DNA of 64,000 nt from Bacteroidaceae bacterium (GCA_016286165.1 JAEESE010000006.1:1-64000); one strand, 5' to 3'; positions 43,110-52,295 are shown, counted from the first letter of the stretch. Translations and numbers: made by a program. The notes: a model not told the origin generated them from the sequence alone.

Positions 43110-44444
43110 ATGAAACGCAACACATTCGTATTGCTCGTATTGTTGTGCCTCATGCCTTTGTCGGCTATGGGCGCAAAGAAGGTCACGTGGGTGATAGACC
43201 CAGGCCATGGCGGCCGCGACTATGGTTGCGAAGGCCGAACATCGAACGAGAAGACAATCAGTCTGGCCGTGGCCAAGGAAGTGGGTCGACTGGTGAAGAA
43301 GAACATCAACGGCGTTCGTGTGGTGTTCACTCGCGAGAAGGACACTTATCCTACGCTCTCGGAGCGCTGCCATATGGCCAATGCGCGTGGTGCCGAGCTC
43401 TTTATTTCCATACATGTGAATTCGGCTCCGAACCCTTATGTGCGCGGCACGGAGTCGTTCTATGCTACAAATGTTCCGCTTTCAGGCACGCAGGCTGGCA
43501 AGAGCGAGCTGCTTGCCCTGCTGCTGCAGCGTCAGTATCTCGCCCACGGACGCGAGATCAGTCGCGGTGTTAAGCAGCGCGAACTCTACGTGTGCGAGAA
43601 TACTAATATGCCCAGCGTGCTCACTGAGATAGGCTTTATCACCAATCAGGCTGAGGAGGTTTACCTTTCGTCGAAGGCCGGACAAGCAGAATTGGCCGAT
43701 GCGATTTACAAGGCTTTGGCCGAATACCGCGAGCTGACGAAGGACGGTACCGTTGACAAGAAGAAACTGCGCAACCTGCGTTATAGTCATTATGCTCCGC
43801 TTACGGAAGCGGCAAAGCAGCCTAAGCCAGTAGTGGAAGTGATTCCTACCGAGGCCGAAAAAGCTAAGGAGGCAGCTGAGGAAGCCATTGAAGTGGCCAA
43901 GGACAACAAGGCGAAGGCCGAAGCAGCTAAGATTGCGAAGGCTGAAGCAGAAGCCCGAGCCAAGGCTGAGGCCGAGGAGAAGGCACGCGAGCTGGCAGAG
44001 GCGAAGGCTAAGGCAGAGGCAGAAGCGAAGGCGAAAGCCGAGGCAGAGAAGGCTGCAAAGGCGGCTGCTGAGCTTGCGGCAGCCGAGGCTGCTAAGAAAG
44101 CTGCCAGCGAAGCAGCAGCGAAAGAAGCTAAGGTCGCTGAACAAACAGCAGAGAAACCGAAGGAGGCCGCTGCAGTGCAGGAAAAACCTTACTTTGCCAT
44201 TCAGCTAATGAATACCGCAGCCAAACTCCAGGAGGGCGATTATCGCCTGAAGGGATTCAAGGGCGTGCGCTACGTTCCTGCCGGTGAACGCTTCAAGGTT
44301 ATCTATAGCCAGGCCACTGATTATCAAGTTATAAAGAACGAGCTGGCGGAAGTGCGCGAAACCTTCCCCGAGGCTTTCATAGTGGCGTTCCTTGGCGACA
44401 AGCAGATTACTACTGCCGAAGCGCTGGAGTTGCTCAAGAAATAA
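43110..44444 (+). CDS. N-acetylmuramoyl-L-alanine amidase with long Ala/Lys/Glu linker
   Basis: 444 residues. Signal peptide MKRNTFVLLVLLCLMPLSAMG, then an Amidase_3 domain (about 25-215) with zinc ligands in DPGHGG, NEKTISLA and ISIHVNS and the catalytic Glu in LTEIGFI. Residues about 240-365 are a low-complexity run rich in Ala, Lys and Glu (a TolA-like rigid helix). The last 80 residues (YFAIQLMNTAAKLQEGDYRL...VIYSQATDYQVIKNELAEVR) form a SPOR-like domain, which would target septal peptidoglycan. Likely cleaves peptides from glycan strands during cell division. A -7 box TATCTTTG lies about 25 nt before the start. Confidence 0.92.
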   Translation: MKRNTFVLLVLLCLMPLSAMGAKKVTWVIDPGHGGRDYGCEGRTSNEKTISLAVAKEVGRLVKKNINGVRVVFTREKDTYPTLSERCHMANARGAELFISIHVNSAPNPYVRGTESFYATNVPLSGTQAGKSELLALLLQRQYLAHGREISRGVKQRELYVCENTNMPSVLTEIGFITNQAEEVYLSSKAGQAELADAIYKALAEYRELTKDGTVDKKKLRNLRYSHYAPLTEAAKQPKPVVEVIPTEAEKAKEAAEEAIEVAKDNKAKAEAAKIAKAEAEARAKAEAEEKARELAEAKAKAEAEAKAKAEAEKAAKAAAELAAAEAAKKAASEAAAKEAKVAEQTAEKPKEAAAVQEKPYFAIQLMNTAAKLQEGDYRLKGFKGVRYVPAGERFKVIYSQATDYQVIKNELAEVRETFPEAFIVAFLGDKQITTAEALELLKK

Positions 44445-44451
44445 TAAAGTC

Positions 44452-44492
44452 AATCCCAAGTCCATTCCTCCATAGGAAATGGATTTGGGATT
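44452..44492 (+). terminator. Hairpin between amidase gene and next gene
   Basis: AATCCCAAGTCCATT (44452-44466) pairs with AATGGATTTGGGATT (44478-44492) at 14 of 15 positions. No long T-run follows, so it may attenuate rather than stop transcription into the downstream gene. An ATG at 44479 lies in its right arm, which argues against that as a start. Confidence 0.5.
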
Positions 44493-44505
44493 TGCAATAA
44501 GAGTC

Positions 44506-45243
44506 ATGGACAAGCATTATCACCCGTTAATTTTCAGTAGGCTCAAGGCTCTGTTCGGTGCCGAGGATTGGGATGGCGTTCAAGCTTACCTGTCAACTCT
44601 GTCGAATGCCCAGTTTCGCACGGCGGGTTATCTGATCGGAGAGCGTTTGCTGGCCGATGCCGATGCCGAAGTGTTTTGGGAAGTGGCTCGCCGACTCATA
44701 TTGTGGCAGCCGAAAGCTTTTACCGTGACCATAGGCAAGGCCGCAGCATTGAGGCTTGAGCGCGGCACATTGAGTCTCGGCCATCAGGGCTTTCACGCTT
44801 TGTCGGAAGCCTTGAAAGGTGAATCACACGTTATTGACCGTCACAAACTGCTGGTCGTGTGGCTGCCGGCTGTCAAGGATTATGCTACAATGGAAAGCTT
44901 GCTCGAACAATTCGGCGTGGCGGATGCCCGTCAGCGAGCAGAGTTGCTCGTGCCTGTCGACGGCGTGACGGCGGCTTTCGTCCTGCTGCGGGCTTTGCGC
45001 TTTGAGGAGCACGACCGCGACTTCCTCACTCGTGTGTGCCGAGCGCTTATTCGTAGGGCATCGGATGAGAGTAATGCTCAGTCGAAGGAGCGGAACTTGT
45101 GTTTCAATTTGGCCAGTCTGCTTCGCACTTATTTCGATCTGCCCGACTTGCGCGGCACGTTCTCGTTGACGATTGAGCCCTACGAGCTGTCGCGTATCGA
45201 CACGGATTTCGACGTCTTCAGCCGTGTCGTAACAAAGGTTTAA
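44506..45243 (+). CDS. Hypothetical protein
   Basis: 245 residues from ATG at 44506 (MDKHYHPLIFSRLKALFGAE); an earlier ATG at 44479 is inside a hairpin. Almost entirely predicted helix with repeated A/L-rich helices (LERGTLSLGHQGFHALSEAL, TAAFVLLRALRFEEHDRDFL), no signal peptide and no membrane segment. It could be a helical-repeat scaffold. I do not recognise the family. It follows the amidase gene in the same orientation. Confidence 0.75.
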   Translation: MDKHYHPLIFSRLKALFGAEDWDGVQAYLSTLSNAQFRTAGYLIGERLLADADAEVFWEVARRLILWQPKAFTVTIGKAAALRLERGTLSLGHQGFHALSEALKGESHVIDRHKLLVVWLPAVKDYATMESLLEQFGVADARQRAELLVPVDGVTAAFVLLRALRFEEHDRDFLTRVCRALIRRASDESNAQSKERNLCFNLASLLRTYFDLPDLRGTFSLTIEPYELSRIDTDFDVFSRVVTKV

Positions 45244-45248
45244 GGCGG

Positions 45249-45872
45249 TTATTTCTTCTTTGCCTTATAGATGAAGTAGGCTATGACGACCACCGCCAGG
45301 CCAATCATTGCGTAGCCTATCTGGTGGCTGTAGCGGGTCACGGTGTCCATCAACTGGTCCTCGGGCACCACGCTGGCAAGAGCATAGCCCATAGCAGCCA
45401 GTATGATGTTCCACAGGCCTGCGCCTATGGTGGTGTAAAGGATGAAGTGTGATAGCTTCATCTTAGCCAGACCAGCAGGGATGGATATAAGGTGGCGTAT
45501 GCCCGGCACCAGTCGTCCGATGAGCGTTGCCACGGCTCCGTGGCGAATGAAATAGTTCTCGGTATGCTTCACCTTCTCCTCATTGAGCAGGCACATATGG
45601 CCGAAAGTGCTGTTGGCAAAGGCATAGATTACGGGGCGACCAAGATAACGGGCTGCAGTATAATTGATCAGGGCTCCGATGTTTGCGCCCAAAGTGGCAC
45701 ACAGGATTACAAGCAGTACGTTCAGCGATCCGTCGCCGTTGGCAGCACGATAAGCTGCAGGCGGCACTACGAGTTCGCTGGGGATAGGAATTACCGTGCT
45801 CTCGAGGGTCATCAGAAAGGTGATGGTCCAATAGTTGAGATGTTCGTAGCACCAGGCAATGAATGAAGACAT
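45249..45872 (-). CDS. DedA/VTT family membrane protein
   Basis: 207 residues, about five membrane helices. Family motifs: ESTVIPIPSELVVPPAAY, the re-entrant GANIGALINYTAARYLGRP, and RLVPGIRHLISIPAGLAKM with the conserved Arg. Members act as undecaprenyl-phosphate or phosphatidylethanolamine flippases; which substrate applies here cannot be told. It ends with the basic stretch YFIYKAKKK. Last gene of the minus-strand run that starts at hisH, 69 bp after the GT2 gene; its stop is 5 bp from the convergent gene. Confidence 0.9.
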   Translation of the reverse strand: MSSFIAWCYEHLNYWTITFLMTLESTVIPIPSELVVPPAAYRAANGDGSLNVLLVILCATLGANIGALINYTAARYLGRPVIYAFANSTFGHMCLLNEEKVKHTENYFIRHGAVATLIGRLVPGIRHLISIPAGLAKMKLSHFILYTTIGAGLWNIILAAMGYALASVVPEDQLMDTVTRYSHQIGYAMIGLAVVVIAYFIYKAKKK

Positions 45873-45941
45873 TTATATTCGGGGATTGAAGTGTTGAATT
45901 ATGAAAGGTTGAATTGCTGATTTCGGACGGTCGTGCATTGC

Positions 45942-47162
45942 TCACACAAACTTCTTGCGGAATTCGTTGCGTGAGGCCCGGCGGCGTGCAAAGCCGTCGT
46001 GCAGATTCCAGAAAGGCAGTCGAAGCTCATTCAGGAGCAGCGACATATGGTATGGTTTATAACCCAAAGCCCTGGCCGTGATGTTGAAATTGGCTATCTT
46101 GACACATATATAAATTAATGCCAACAGCAGGATGGCAGCCCCACAGGCAATCATGGTTGTCTGGTCGGCCGCGTTCTCGTCGATAAACGGCAGTGCAAAT
46201 CCGGCTGTCACTACCAATATGAAGAGCCACGGCATAATCATGCGGAGCTTTTCGCGCAGACGGTACAGCCAGGCATGATGCTCGTGATGCCGCGTTTCCC
46301 TGTCGTAAATGCGCTGTTTGAGCCAGCTTGCTTTGTCGGGCATCGGGTCTTGCAACACGGTTGCTGCGGGCGCAATTACTACTGCGGTGTTCTTAGGCGT
46401 AGAGTTGTAATTGACAAGCAGCTCTTCGGCACCGGTCTCGAGAAGTTGGTGAGCCGAGAAACCTTGATTCCCGATAAAGAGTTCTTTGCGATAGGCCATG
46501 TTGCAACCGTCAGCACGCATTGCCGCGTGGCCGGAGAGAATGTGCTCGAAGTTCGAAGCGTCATGCCACAGCCTACGGAAGTTTATCTTGCGGCTGAGCC
46601 AGGCGTTGCGGCTTTCGCCGAAGATGGCCTGTCCGACGACGATGTCCGGCTCGCCCTTCAGCCGTCGGCTCTGTGGACCGCTGTTCGGTGCCACTATAGC
46701 CTGACCGATTCGTGTCAGCCACTGCGACGACACAGGTTCGCAGTCGGGGTGAGTGATCACAACCCAATCGAAGGTCGCGGCCTTGAAGCCCAGCGTGAGT
46801 GCCAGGCGCTCGAGGCTTATATCGCGGGCCGAGGTGGGTGTGAACGTGTGACGCAGATTTGCATTAGTAAGCTCGAAGCGTTCGATCACGTCGCTCGTGT
46901 CGTCGGTCGAGGCCGCGTTGATGACGATGATCTCAAAGCGGTCGTAGTCCTGCGACAGGATTGAGGGCAGGTGGCGACGAAGCGCAGCTGCCTGGTTGTG
47001 GGCAGGAATGATAATGCTCAGCGGTGGCAGCGCGGCATCGGTAGAGGCGTAGTTCTTGAAGTTGCGCAGACGACGGCCGAGCCGACCGTAGCCGTAAGCT
47101 ACGACTACAGCAATCAGCCAGATGCACAGCACTGCAAGTATGTAAATCTTTACGATGAGCAT
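45942..47162 (-). CDS. Membrane glycosyltransferase, family 2
   Basis: 406 residues. One N-terminal helix (MLIVKIYILAVLCIWLIAVV), a GT-A domain (LSIIIPAHNQAAALRRHLPS; VINAASTDDTSDVIERFE; the metal-site region DWVVITHPDCEPVSSQWL, with HPD in place of the usual DxD), and a membrane part near 310-370. It would add a sugar to an envelope polymer or lipid. It begins 15 bp after lysA, so it is cotranscribed with amino-acid genes with no evident functional link. Confidence 0.87.
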   Translation of the reverse strand: MLIVKIYILAVLCIWLIAVVVAYGYGRLGRRLRNFKNYASTDAALPPLSIIIPAHNQAAALRRHLPSILSQDYDRFEIIVINAASTDDTSDVIERFELTNANLRHTFTPTSARDISLERLALTLGFKAATFDWVVITHPDCEPVSSQWLTRIGQAIVAPNSGPQSRRLKGEPDIVVGQAIFGESRNAWLSRKINFRRLWHDASNFEHILSGHAAMRADGCNMAYRKELFIGNQGFSAHQLLETGAEELLVNYNSTPKNTAVVIAPAATVLQDPMPDKASWLKQRIYDRETRHHEHHAWLYRLREKLRMIMPWLFILVVTAGFALPFIDENAADQTTMIACGAAILLLALIYICVKIANFNITARALGYKPYHMSLLLNELRLPFWNLHDGFARRRASRNEFRKKFV

Positions 47163-47177
47163 TATGTCGTTGAGTGA

Positions 47178-48323
47178 TTACACGAGAAACGTTTTAGGCA
47201 GCGACCTGTGGTTGTAGGTCGAGGCCATGGTCTGACCGTAAGCGCCTGCTGAGCGTATGGCAATCAGGTCGCCGCGCTTGGTTATCGGGAGCTGATAGTC
47301 GCGGGCAAAGATGTCCGATGATTCGCAGATAGGTCCTACGATGTCGTAAGTCTTGACCTCAGAGCCCTCGGCGCTGATATTCTCTATCTTATGCAATGCC
47401 CCGTAGAGAGCGGGACGAATGAGGTCGGTCATGCCTGCGTCGAGGATTACGAAGTCCTTTGTCTCGGTGTGTTTGACAAACAGCACGCGCGTGAGCAGAA
47501 TACCCATTTGTGCAACGACGGCGCGTCCCGGCTCAAAATGCAGTTGCTGACCGTCGCGCAGGCGCAGATGACTGCGGAAAGTGTCGATGTAATTCTGGAA
47601 ATCGGCTATGGGATGCAGGTCTGGATCGGCATAATCAATGCCCAGTCCACCTCCTACGTTGATGTTTGGAACCGTTATGCCCTCTGCTTCGAGCAGATCT
47701 TGCAGCTCGTTGACACGTGCACAAAGGGCTTCGTAGTCGGTCATGTCGAGCAGCTGTGATCCGATGTGGAAATGTAAGCCCACGAATGACAGATAAGGCA
47801 GCTGCTGGGCAAGGCGGATAACCTCGACCATGTGCTGGCGTGCTATGCCGAACTTATCTTCTTCGCGGCCCGTTGTGATATGGGCATGGGTATTGGCGCT
47901 TACATCTGGGTTGATTCGCAGGCAAACCCGAGCCTCGGTTTGCAGGGCCGTGGCAATCTGGCTGATTACCTCCAGCTCCTCGCGGCTCTCTACATTGAAG
48001 AAGCCGATGCCGGCCTTGATGGCCAGTTCGATTTCCCAATCCGCCTTGCCTACGCCGGCAAAACCTATCTTCTGAGCGGGGAAACCGGCCTCGATGGCCG
48101 CGCTGATCTCGCCGCCACTGACGCAGTCGGCGCCAAGGCCTGCGGCTGCAATCTGCTTGAGGATTGCGGGATGGTCGTTGGCTTTGATGGCGTAGTGGAC
48201 GTGATAGTTGGCATCGTCGCGCACGGCAGCCTTGATGGCATCGAGCGTAGCAGCGAGCAAAGCGGTGTCGTAGACGTAAGCAGGCGTCGGCAGGCCTTGT
48301 AGCTGTTGTTTGTTTAATTGCAT
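47178..48323 (-). CDS. lysA: Diaminopimelate decarboxylase
   Basis: Last step of lysine synthesis: meso-diaminopimelate to lysine with PLP. 381 residues of an alanine racemase-type barrel with the PLP lysine in HYAIKANDHP, HFHIGSQLLD, GGGLGIDYAD, and CESSDIFA with the catalytic Cys. Directly after lysC (18 bp), giving a lysC-lysA pair. Confidence 0.96.
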   Translation of the reverse strand: MQLNKQQLQGLPTPAYVYDTALLAATLDAIKAAVRDDANYHVHYAIKANDHPAILKQIAAAGLGADCVSGGEISAAIEAGFPAQKIGFAGVGKADWEIELAIKAGIGFFNVESREELEVISQIATALQTEARVCLRINPDVSANTHAHITTGREEDKFGIARQHMVEVIRLAQQLPYLSFVGLHFHIGSQLLDMTDYEALCARVNELQDLLEAEGITVPNINVGGGLGIDYADPDLHPIADFQNYIDTFRSHLRLRDGQQLHFEPGRAVVAQMGILLTRVLFVKHTETKDFVILDAGMTDLIRPALYGALHKIENISAEGSEVKTYDIVGPICESSDIFARDYQLPITKRGDLIAIRSAGAYGQTMASTYNHRSLPKTFLV

Positions 48324-48341
48324 GTTTGTTTGTGTTTGTTG

Positions 48342-49685
48342 TTATGAAGGACGACGCACATGGTCGTTGTAGGCGAAGAGCGTCTGCTGAAGGGCACGCA
48401 GAGTGCGCTGCTTGTCGGCTTCTGCCACCACGAATGAGATGTTGTGAGCCGAGCCGCCATAGCTGATCATACGAACCGGAATCTGCTTCAAGGCATCAGT
48501 GGCAATGGTTTCGAAGCCTACGTTCTGGCTCGAGAGGTCGCCGACGACGCATACTATGCACATATCGTGGTCAACGGTCACCGTGCCGTACTTCTTCAGC
48601 TCATCGATGATGTCGGTGAGGTTTGCCTTGTTGTCGATGGTCACGCTTACGCCTACCTCGGAGGTGGTGATCATATCGATACTCGTCTTGTGCATTTCGA
48701 AAATCTCGAAGACCTTGCGCAGGAAACCGGAAGCGAGCAGCATTCGAGAGCTCTGAATGCCGATGCATGTGATGCCGGACTTGGCGGCAACGGCCTTTAT
48801 GGTTCCTCGGTGCATTCGGTTGTTGATGATTGTGCCGGGCGCAGAGGGGTCCATAGTGTTCAACAGACGCACTGGTACGCCAGCGAATTTCGCGGGCTGA
48901 ATGCAAGTGGGGTGGAGGATCTTGGCTCCGAAGTATGCAAGCTCGGCGGCTTCCTCGAAGTAAAGCTGGCGCACAGGCTCTGTGCCCTCGACGATTCGAG
49001 GGTCGTTGTTGTGCATACCATCGATATCTGTCCAGATCTGAATCTCTTCAGCTTCGATGGCGGCACCGAGTAGACAAGCCGTGTAGTCTGAACCTCCGCG
49101 CTGCAGGTTGTCTATCTCGCCATATGCGTTGCGGCAGATAAAGCCCTGGGTAATATAGACGTCGTAGCCGGGATTTGCTTCGAGCTGTGCAAGAGCTTTT
49201 TCACGTATGTAGTTGAAGTCCGGTTCAGCATTCTTGTCGGTACGGATCATGTCGAGTGCTGAGAGCAGAACCGAGTTCACGCCTTGCTCCTGCATATAGT
49301 TGTTGACCATGTTTGTGGAAATGATTTCGCCCTGAGCCAGAATCACTTTCTCCTCGAATGATGTGAAGAGAGTCTTGGTCATAGAACGCAGGTAGGCAAA
49401 CACCTCGAGCAGGAACTGCTCAGTGCGCTCACGCCATTCGTCGGTCGTGAAGAGCTCATCGAGGTGCTGCAAGTATTTCTGCTCCAGGTTGTTGATGACG
49501 GTGTTAGCGCCCTCGGGGTTCTTCTTATACAGATAATCGGCGATTTCGACAAGAGTGTTTGTCGTTCCGCTCATGGCCGACAGCACAACAAGCTTGGGCT
49601 CGCCGTCGGATGTGATGAGCTTTGAAACGTCTTTCATGCGTTGGGGCGAGCCTACGCTTGTGCCTCCGAATTTCAGTACTTTCAT
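48342..49685 (-). CDS. lysC: Aspartate kinase (monofunctional)
   Basis: 447 residues. The kinase domain opens KVLKFGGTSVGSPQRMKDVSKLI, with GGSDYTACLLGAAIEAEEIQIWTDIDGM in the catalytic region, and two ACT regulatory domains follow (about 305-440, MLLASGFLRKVFEIFEMHKTSIDMI). Monofunctional, without a fused homoserine dehydrogenase, so it is likely the lysine-branch isozyme given the neighbouring lysA. Confidence 0.96.
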   Translation of the reverse strand: MKVLKFGGTSVGSPQRMKDVSKLITSDGEPKLVVLSAMSGTTNTLVEIADYLYKKNPEGANTVINNLEQKYLQHLDELFTTDEWRERTEQFLLEVFAYLRSMTKTLFTSFEEKVILAQGEIISTNMVNNYMQEQGVNSVLLSALDMIRTDKNAEPDFNYIREKALAQLEANPGYDVYITQGFICRNAYGEIDNLQRGGSDYTACLLGAAIEAEEIQIWTDIDGMHNNDPRIVEGTEPVRQLYFEEAAELAYFGAKILHPTCIQPAKFAGVPVRLLNTMDPSAPGTIINNRMHRGTIKAVAAKSGITCIGIQSSRMLLASGFLRKVFEIFEMHKTSIDMITTSEVGVSVTIDNKANLTDIIDELKKYGTVTVDHDMCIVCVVGDLSSQNVGFETIATDALKQIPVRMISYGGSAHNISFVVAEADKQRTLRALQQTLFAYNDHVRRPS

Positions 49686-49716
49686 AGTTTAGTCGTATTC
49701 TTTTTGGTTATTATTC

Positions 49717-50646
49717 TTAATTAGATGTGTCTATTTTGGCAACGGGAATATCGTCGTCGTCGGCTGTTACCATAGGTGTGTCGATTTTCTTGACGGTATC
49801 CTCGACCATTTTGATAGTCTCCTCGGCTGCCTTGGCAGGTTCTTCAGGAACCTTAATCGGTTCCTCTACAGCGACGGGCTCGGGAGCCTTCACAGTGGCG
49901 TCAGGCTTTTCTTCCATGCGTGCCTCTTCGTGAACCGTTGTTTCTGCGGGCTTGGTGGCAGATGTGATTACGCTGTCGTGGCAGATGAACTGGTTGTTCT
50001 TGCACTCGTAGACGCGTCCGGGGAACTGCTCGATAAGCGCATTGTTGTGCGTTGCGAAGACTACGGCTGTGCCTTGCTGAGCCAGCTCGTAGAGGATTCG
50101 TGCTGTCTGCTGGCCCGATTGACTGTCCTGATTGCCGGTGGCTTCGTCGGCGAGGATCAGAATGGGCTTGTTGAGGATAGCCCGTGCTATGCAGACGCGT
50201 TGCTGTTCGCCGCCCGAGAGCTCGTAAGGCATTGCTTCCTGCTTGTCGGCCAGGCCCACGGTTTCGAGCACTTGACGAATGCGCTCGGCCCGTTCAGTCC
50301 GGTTTTTCCAACCTGTCGACCGCAGTACGAAGTCGAGGTTGCGTCGGACATTGCGGTCCATGAGCAGGCGGAAGTCCTGAAACACTATGCCCAGTTGGCG
50401 GCGCAGGGCTGGGATGTGGCGCCGTTTGATGCGTCGCATATTATAACCCAGCACTTCGGCCGTGCCGGTTTGAATGTCCAGTTCGCCGTAGATGGTCTTC
50501 AGCAGCGATGATTTACCGCTGCCTACTACGCCTGTGAGATATACGAACTCGCCCTCGCCTACGGCGAAGTTGACATTGTAGAGCACGGTGTTGTCCTCGC
50601 GCTGGATGTCTACTTCCTTGAAGTTGACTATTAATGTTTTTTCCAT
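49717..50646 (-). CDS. ftsE: FtsE-like ABC ATPase with acidic C-terminal extension
   Basis: 309 residues. The first 225 form an FtsE/LolD-type ATPase: Walker [11 protein letters not shown]-loop [13 protein letters not shown], signature [14 protein letters not shown], Walker [14 protein letters not shown]. The remaining 85 residues are a Pro/Glu/Lys/Val-rich disordered tail ([20 protein letters not shown]), which usual FtsE proteins lack. No ftsX follows, so the membrane partner must be encoded elsewhere. The start overlaps hisIE by 16 bp (50631-50646), implying coupling. Confidence 0.88.
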   Translation of the reverse strand: MEKTLIVNFKEVDIQREDNTVLYNVNFAVGEGEFVYLTGVVGSGKSSLLKTIYGELDIQTGTAEVLGYNMRRIKRRHIPALRRQLGIVFQDFRLLMDRNVRRNLDFVLRSTGWKNRTERAERIRQVLETVGLADKQEAMPYELSGGEQQRVCIARAILNKPILILADEATGNQDSQSGQQTARILYELAQQGTAVVFATHNNALIEQFPGRVYECKNNQFICHDSVITSATKPAETTVHEEARMEEKPDATVKAPEPVAVEEPIKVPEEPAKAAEETIKMVEDTVKKIDTPMVTADDDDIPVAKIDTSN

Positions 50647-51245
50647 CCTGGTTTGTGTCTTGTCTGCAGCTCGGCAGCGAGGTCCTCGATACGCAAGCCT
50701 TTGTGGGTTAGTAATACGATGAGATGGTAGAACATGTCCGAACCTTCGTAGATCATTCGCTCGTCAGTGCCGTTGCAGGCTTCTATCACGAGTTCGAGAG
50801 CCTCCTCGCCTACCTTCTGTGCCATGCGGTTGAGGCCGTCGCGGAAGAGTGATGTGGTGTAGGAGCCTTCCGGCATTTCGCGGTGGCGCTGCTCGATGAA
50901 GTCCTGCAGTTCGGTGAGGAAGAGTAGGGGATTGGCCTTGTTGTCCTCGCCCCAACAGGTGTCGGTGCCGGTGTGGCAGACAGGTCCTTCGGGGTGCACA
51001 CGTATGAGTAGCGTGTCGTTGTCGCAGTCCACCTTTATGCTGTCGACGTTGAGGAAGTTTCCGCTTGTCTCGCCCTTTGTCCAAAGGCACTGGCGTGAGC
51101 GCGAGAAGAAGGTTACGCGTCCTTCGGCCACGGTCTTGTCGTAGGCCTCGCGGTTCATGTACCCGAGCATCAGCACTTGCCGAGTATCGGCGTCCTGGAT
51201 GATGGCAGGCACGAGGCCGCCGGCTTTATCGAAATCGATGTTCAT
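50631..51245 (-). CDS. hisIE: Bifunctional phosphoribosyl-AMP cyclohydrolase/phosphoribosyl-ATP pyrophosphatase
   Basis: Second and third steps of histidine synthesis. 204 residues: HisI domain (MNREAYDKTVAEGRVTFFSRSRQCLWTKGETSGN; DCDNDTLLIRVHPEGPVCHTGTDTCW with the zinc cysteines) and C-terminal HisE domain (KVGEEALELVIEACNG, the MazG-like helix bundle). It follows hisF across a 219-bp gap entirely filled by a 22-bp repeat array. Confidence 0.97.
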   Translation of the reverse strand: MNIDFDKAGGLVPAIIQDADTRQVLMLGYMNREAYDKTVAEGRVTFFSRSRQCLWTKGETSGNFLNVDSIKVDCDNDTLLIRVHPEGPVCHTGTDTCWGEDNKANPLLFLTELQDFIEQRHREMPEGSYTTSLFRDGLNRMAQKVGEEALELVIEACNGTDERMIYEGSDMFYHLIVLLTHKGLRIEDLAAELQTRHKPGWKKH

Positions 51246-51460
51246 TGGTCGTATATTTGTTTTTGTCTGTTCGTCTTTTGTCGGTTGACTGGTCGTGGGG
51301 CGCTGTACGTACGTATGTATTGTCGCCTATGACTGGTCGTGCTGTAAAAATATGTTGGCCTTGTTTGCCAATTAGGTTTGCCTTATCCGCCAATTAGGCA
51401 GGCTTTATTCGCCGATTATGCTGGCTTTATCCGCCAGTTAGGCTGGCCTTGTTTTTTGAG
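51241..51460. repeat. 22-bp-phased tandem repeat, 10 units, filling the hisF-hisIE gap
   Basis: Ten consecutive units of exactly 22 bp start at 51241 and every 22 bp to 51439. The core at unit positions 7-12 reads GGTCGT, GTTCGT, GGTCGT, GTATGT, GGTCGT, GGCCTT, TGCCTT, GGCTTT, GGCTTT, GGCCTT. Neighbouring units seven to nine share about 16-17 of 22 positions, with the block CGCCAATTAGGC around each boundary. The first unit includes the hisIE start codon and the last ends 4 bp before the hisF stop. Not CRISPR: there are no distinct spacers. Confidence 0.8.
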
Positions 51461-51464
51461 GCTG

Positions 51465-52220
51465 TTATCTCACCGCAATTCCTTCGCCTCGCAAGTATTG
51501 TTTTAGCTCAGGAATAGGTATCTCGCCGAAGTGGAAGACCGAGGCGGCGAGGGCAGCGTCGGCGTGACCTATGGTGAACGCATCACGGAAGTGCTCGCGG
51601 GCACCTGCTCCGCCGGAAGCTATGATGGGAATGGAGAGGTTGTCGGCCAGTTGGCGCAGAGCCTCATTGGCAAAGCCTGTCTTCACGCCATCGTGGTTCA
51701 TTGATGTGAACAAAATCTCGCCTGCGCCACGTTCCTGTGCCTCGTGAGCCCAGTCGAAGAGCGAGAACTCGGTGGGTATGCGGCCTCCGTTGAGGTAGCA
51801 CGTCCACAGCCCGAACTCGTCCTGGCGGGCATCAATAGCCACCACGCACACCTGTGAACCGAAATGAGTGATAATCTCATCGATGAGCTCAGGGCGTCGC
51901 AGAGCGGCGCTATTGACGCTTACCTTGTCGGCTCCGGCGTTCAGCAACCGGTCTACGTCGGCCAGCGAGCCAATACCTCCGCCCACGGTGAACGGGATAT
52001 TAACCTCGGCAGCCACGCGTGTCACCATCTCGGTAAAGGTCTTGCGGCCTTCGTGCGAGGCGGTTATGTCGAGAAACACCAGTTCATCGGCCCCTTGCTC
52101 GCTGTAGGCTTTGCCCAAAGCTACGGGGTCACCAGCGTGACGCAAGTTCACGAAATTGGTGCCTTTGACGGTCTGACCGTCCTTGACATCGAGGCATGGT
52201 ATGATGCGCTTGGCGAGCAT
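51465..52220 (-). CDS. hisF: Imidazole glycerol phosphate synthase cyclase subunit
   Basis: 251 residues, a TIM barrel with the catalytic Asp pair in [16 protein letters not shown] and [10 protein letters not shown], and the phosphate-binding [27 protein letters not shown]. With hisH it makes imidazole glycerol phosphate and AICAR. Lies 75 bp after hisA. Confidence 0.97.
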   Translation of the reverse strand: MLAKRIIPCLDVKDGQTVKGTNFVNLRHAGDPVALGKAYSEQGADELVFLDITASHEGRKTFTEMVTRVAAEVNIPFTVGGGIGSLADVDRLLNAGADKVSVNSAALRRPELIDEIITHFGSQVCVVAIDARQDEFGLWTCYLNGGRIPTEFSLFDWAHEAQERGAGEILFTSMNHDGVKTGFANEALRQLADNLSIPIIASGGAGAREHFRDAFTIGHADAALAASVFHFGEIPIPELKQYLRGEGIAVR

Positions 52221-52295
52221 GTATGAGTTTGTGGTTTTATGAGTTTATTTGTTTGACAGCTTGAATAATAGATGTTTGCCTGCGATGGTGAAGAT

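Noticed and set aside
51241..51460. CRISPR array
   Set aside because: Units are contiguous 22-mers without conserved repeat plus unique spacers, and no cas gene is nearby.
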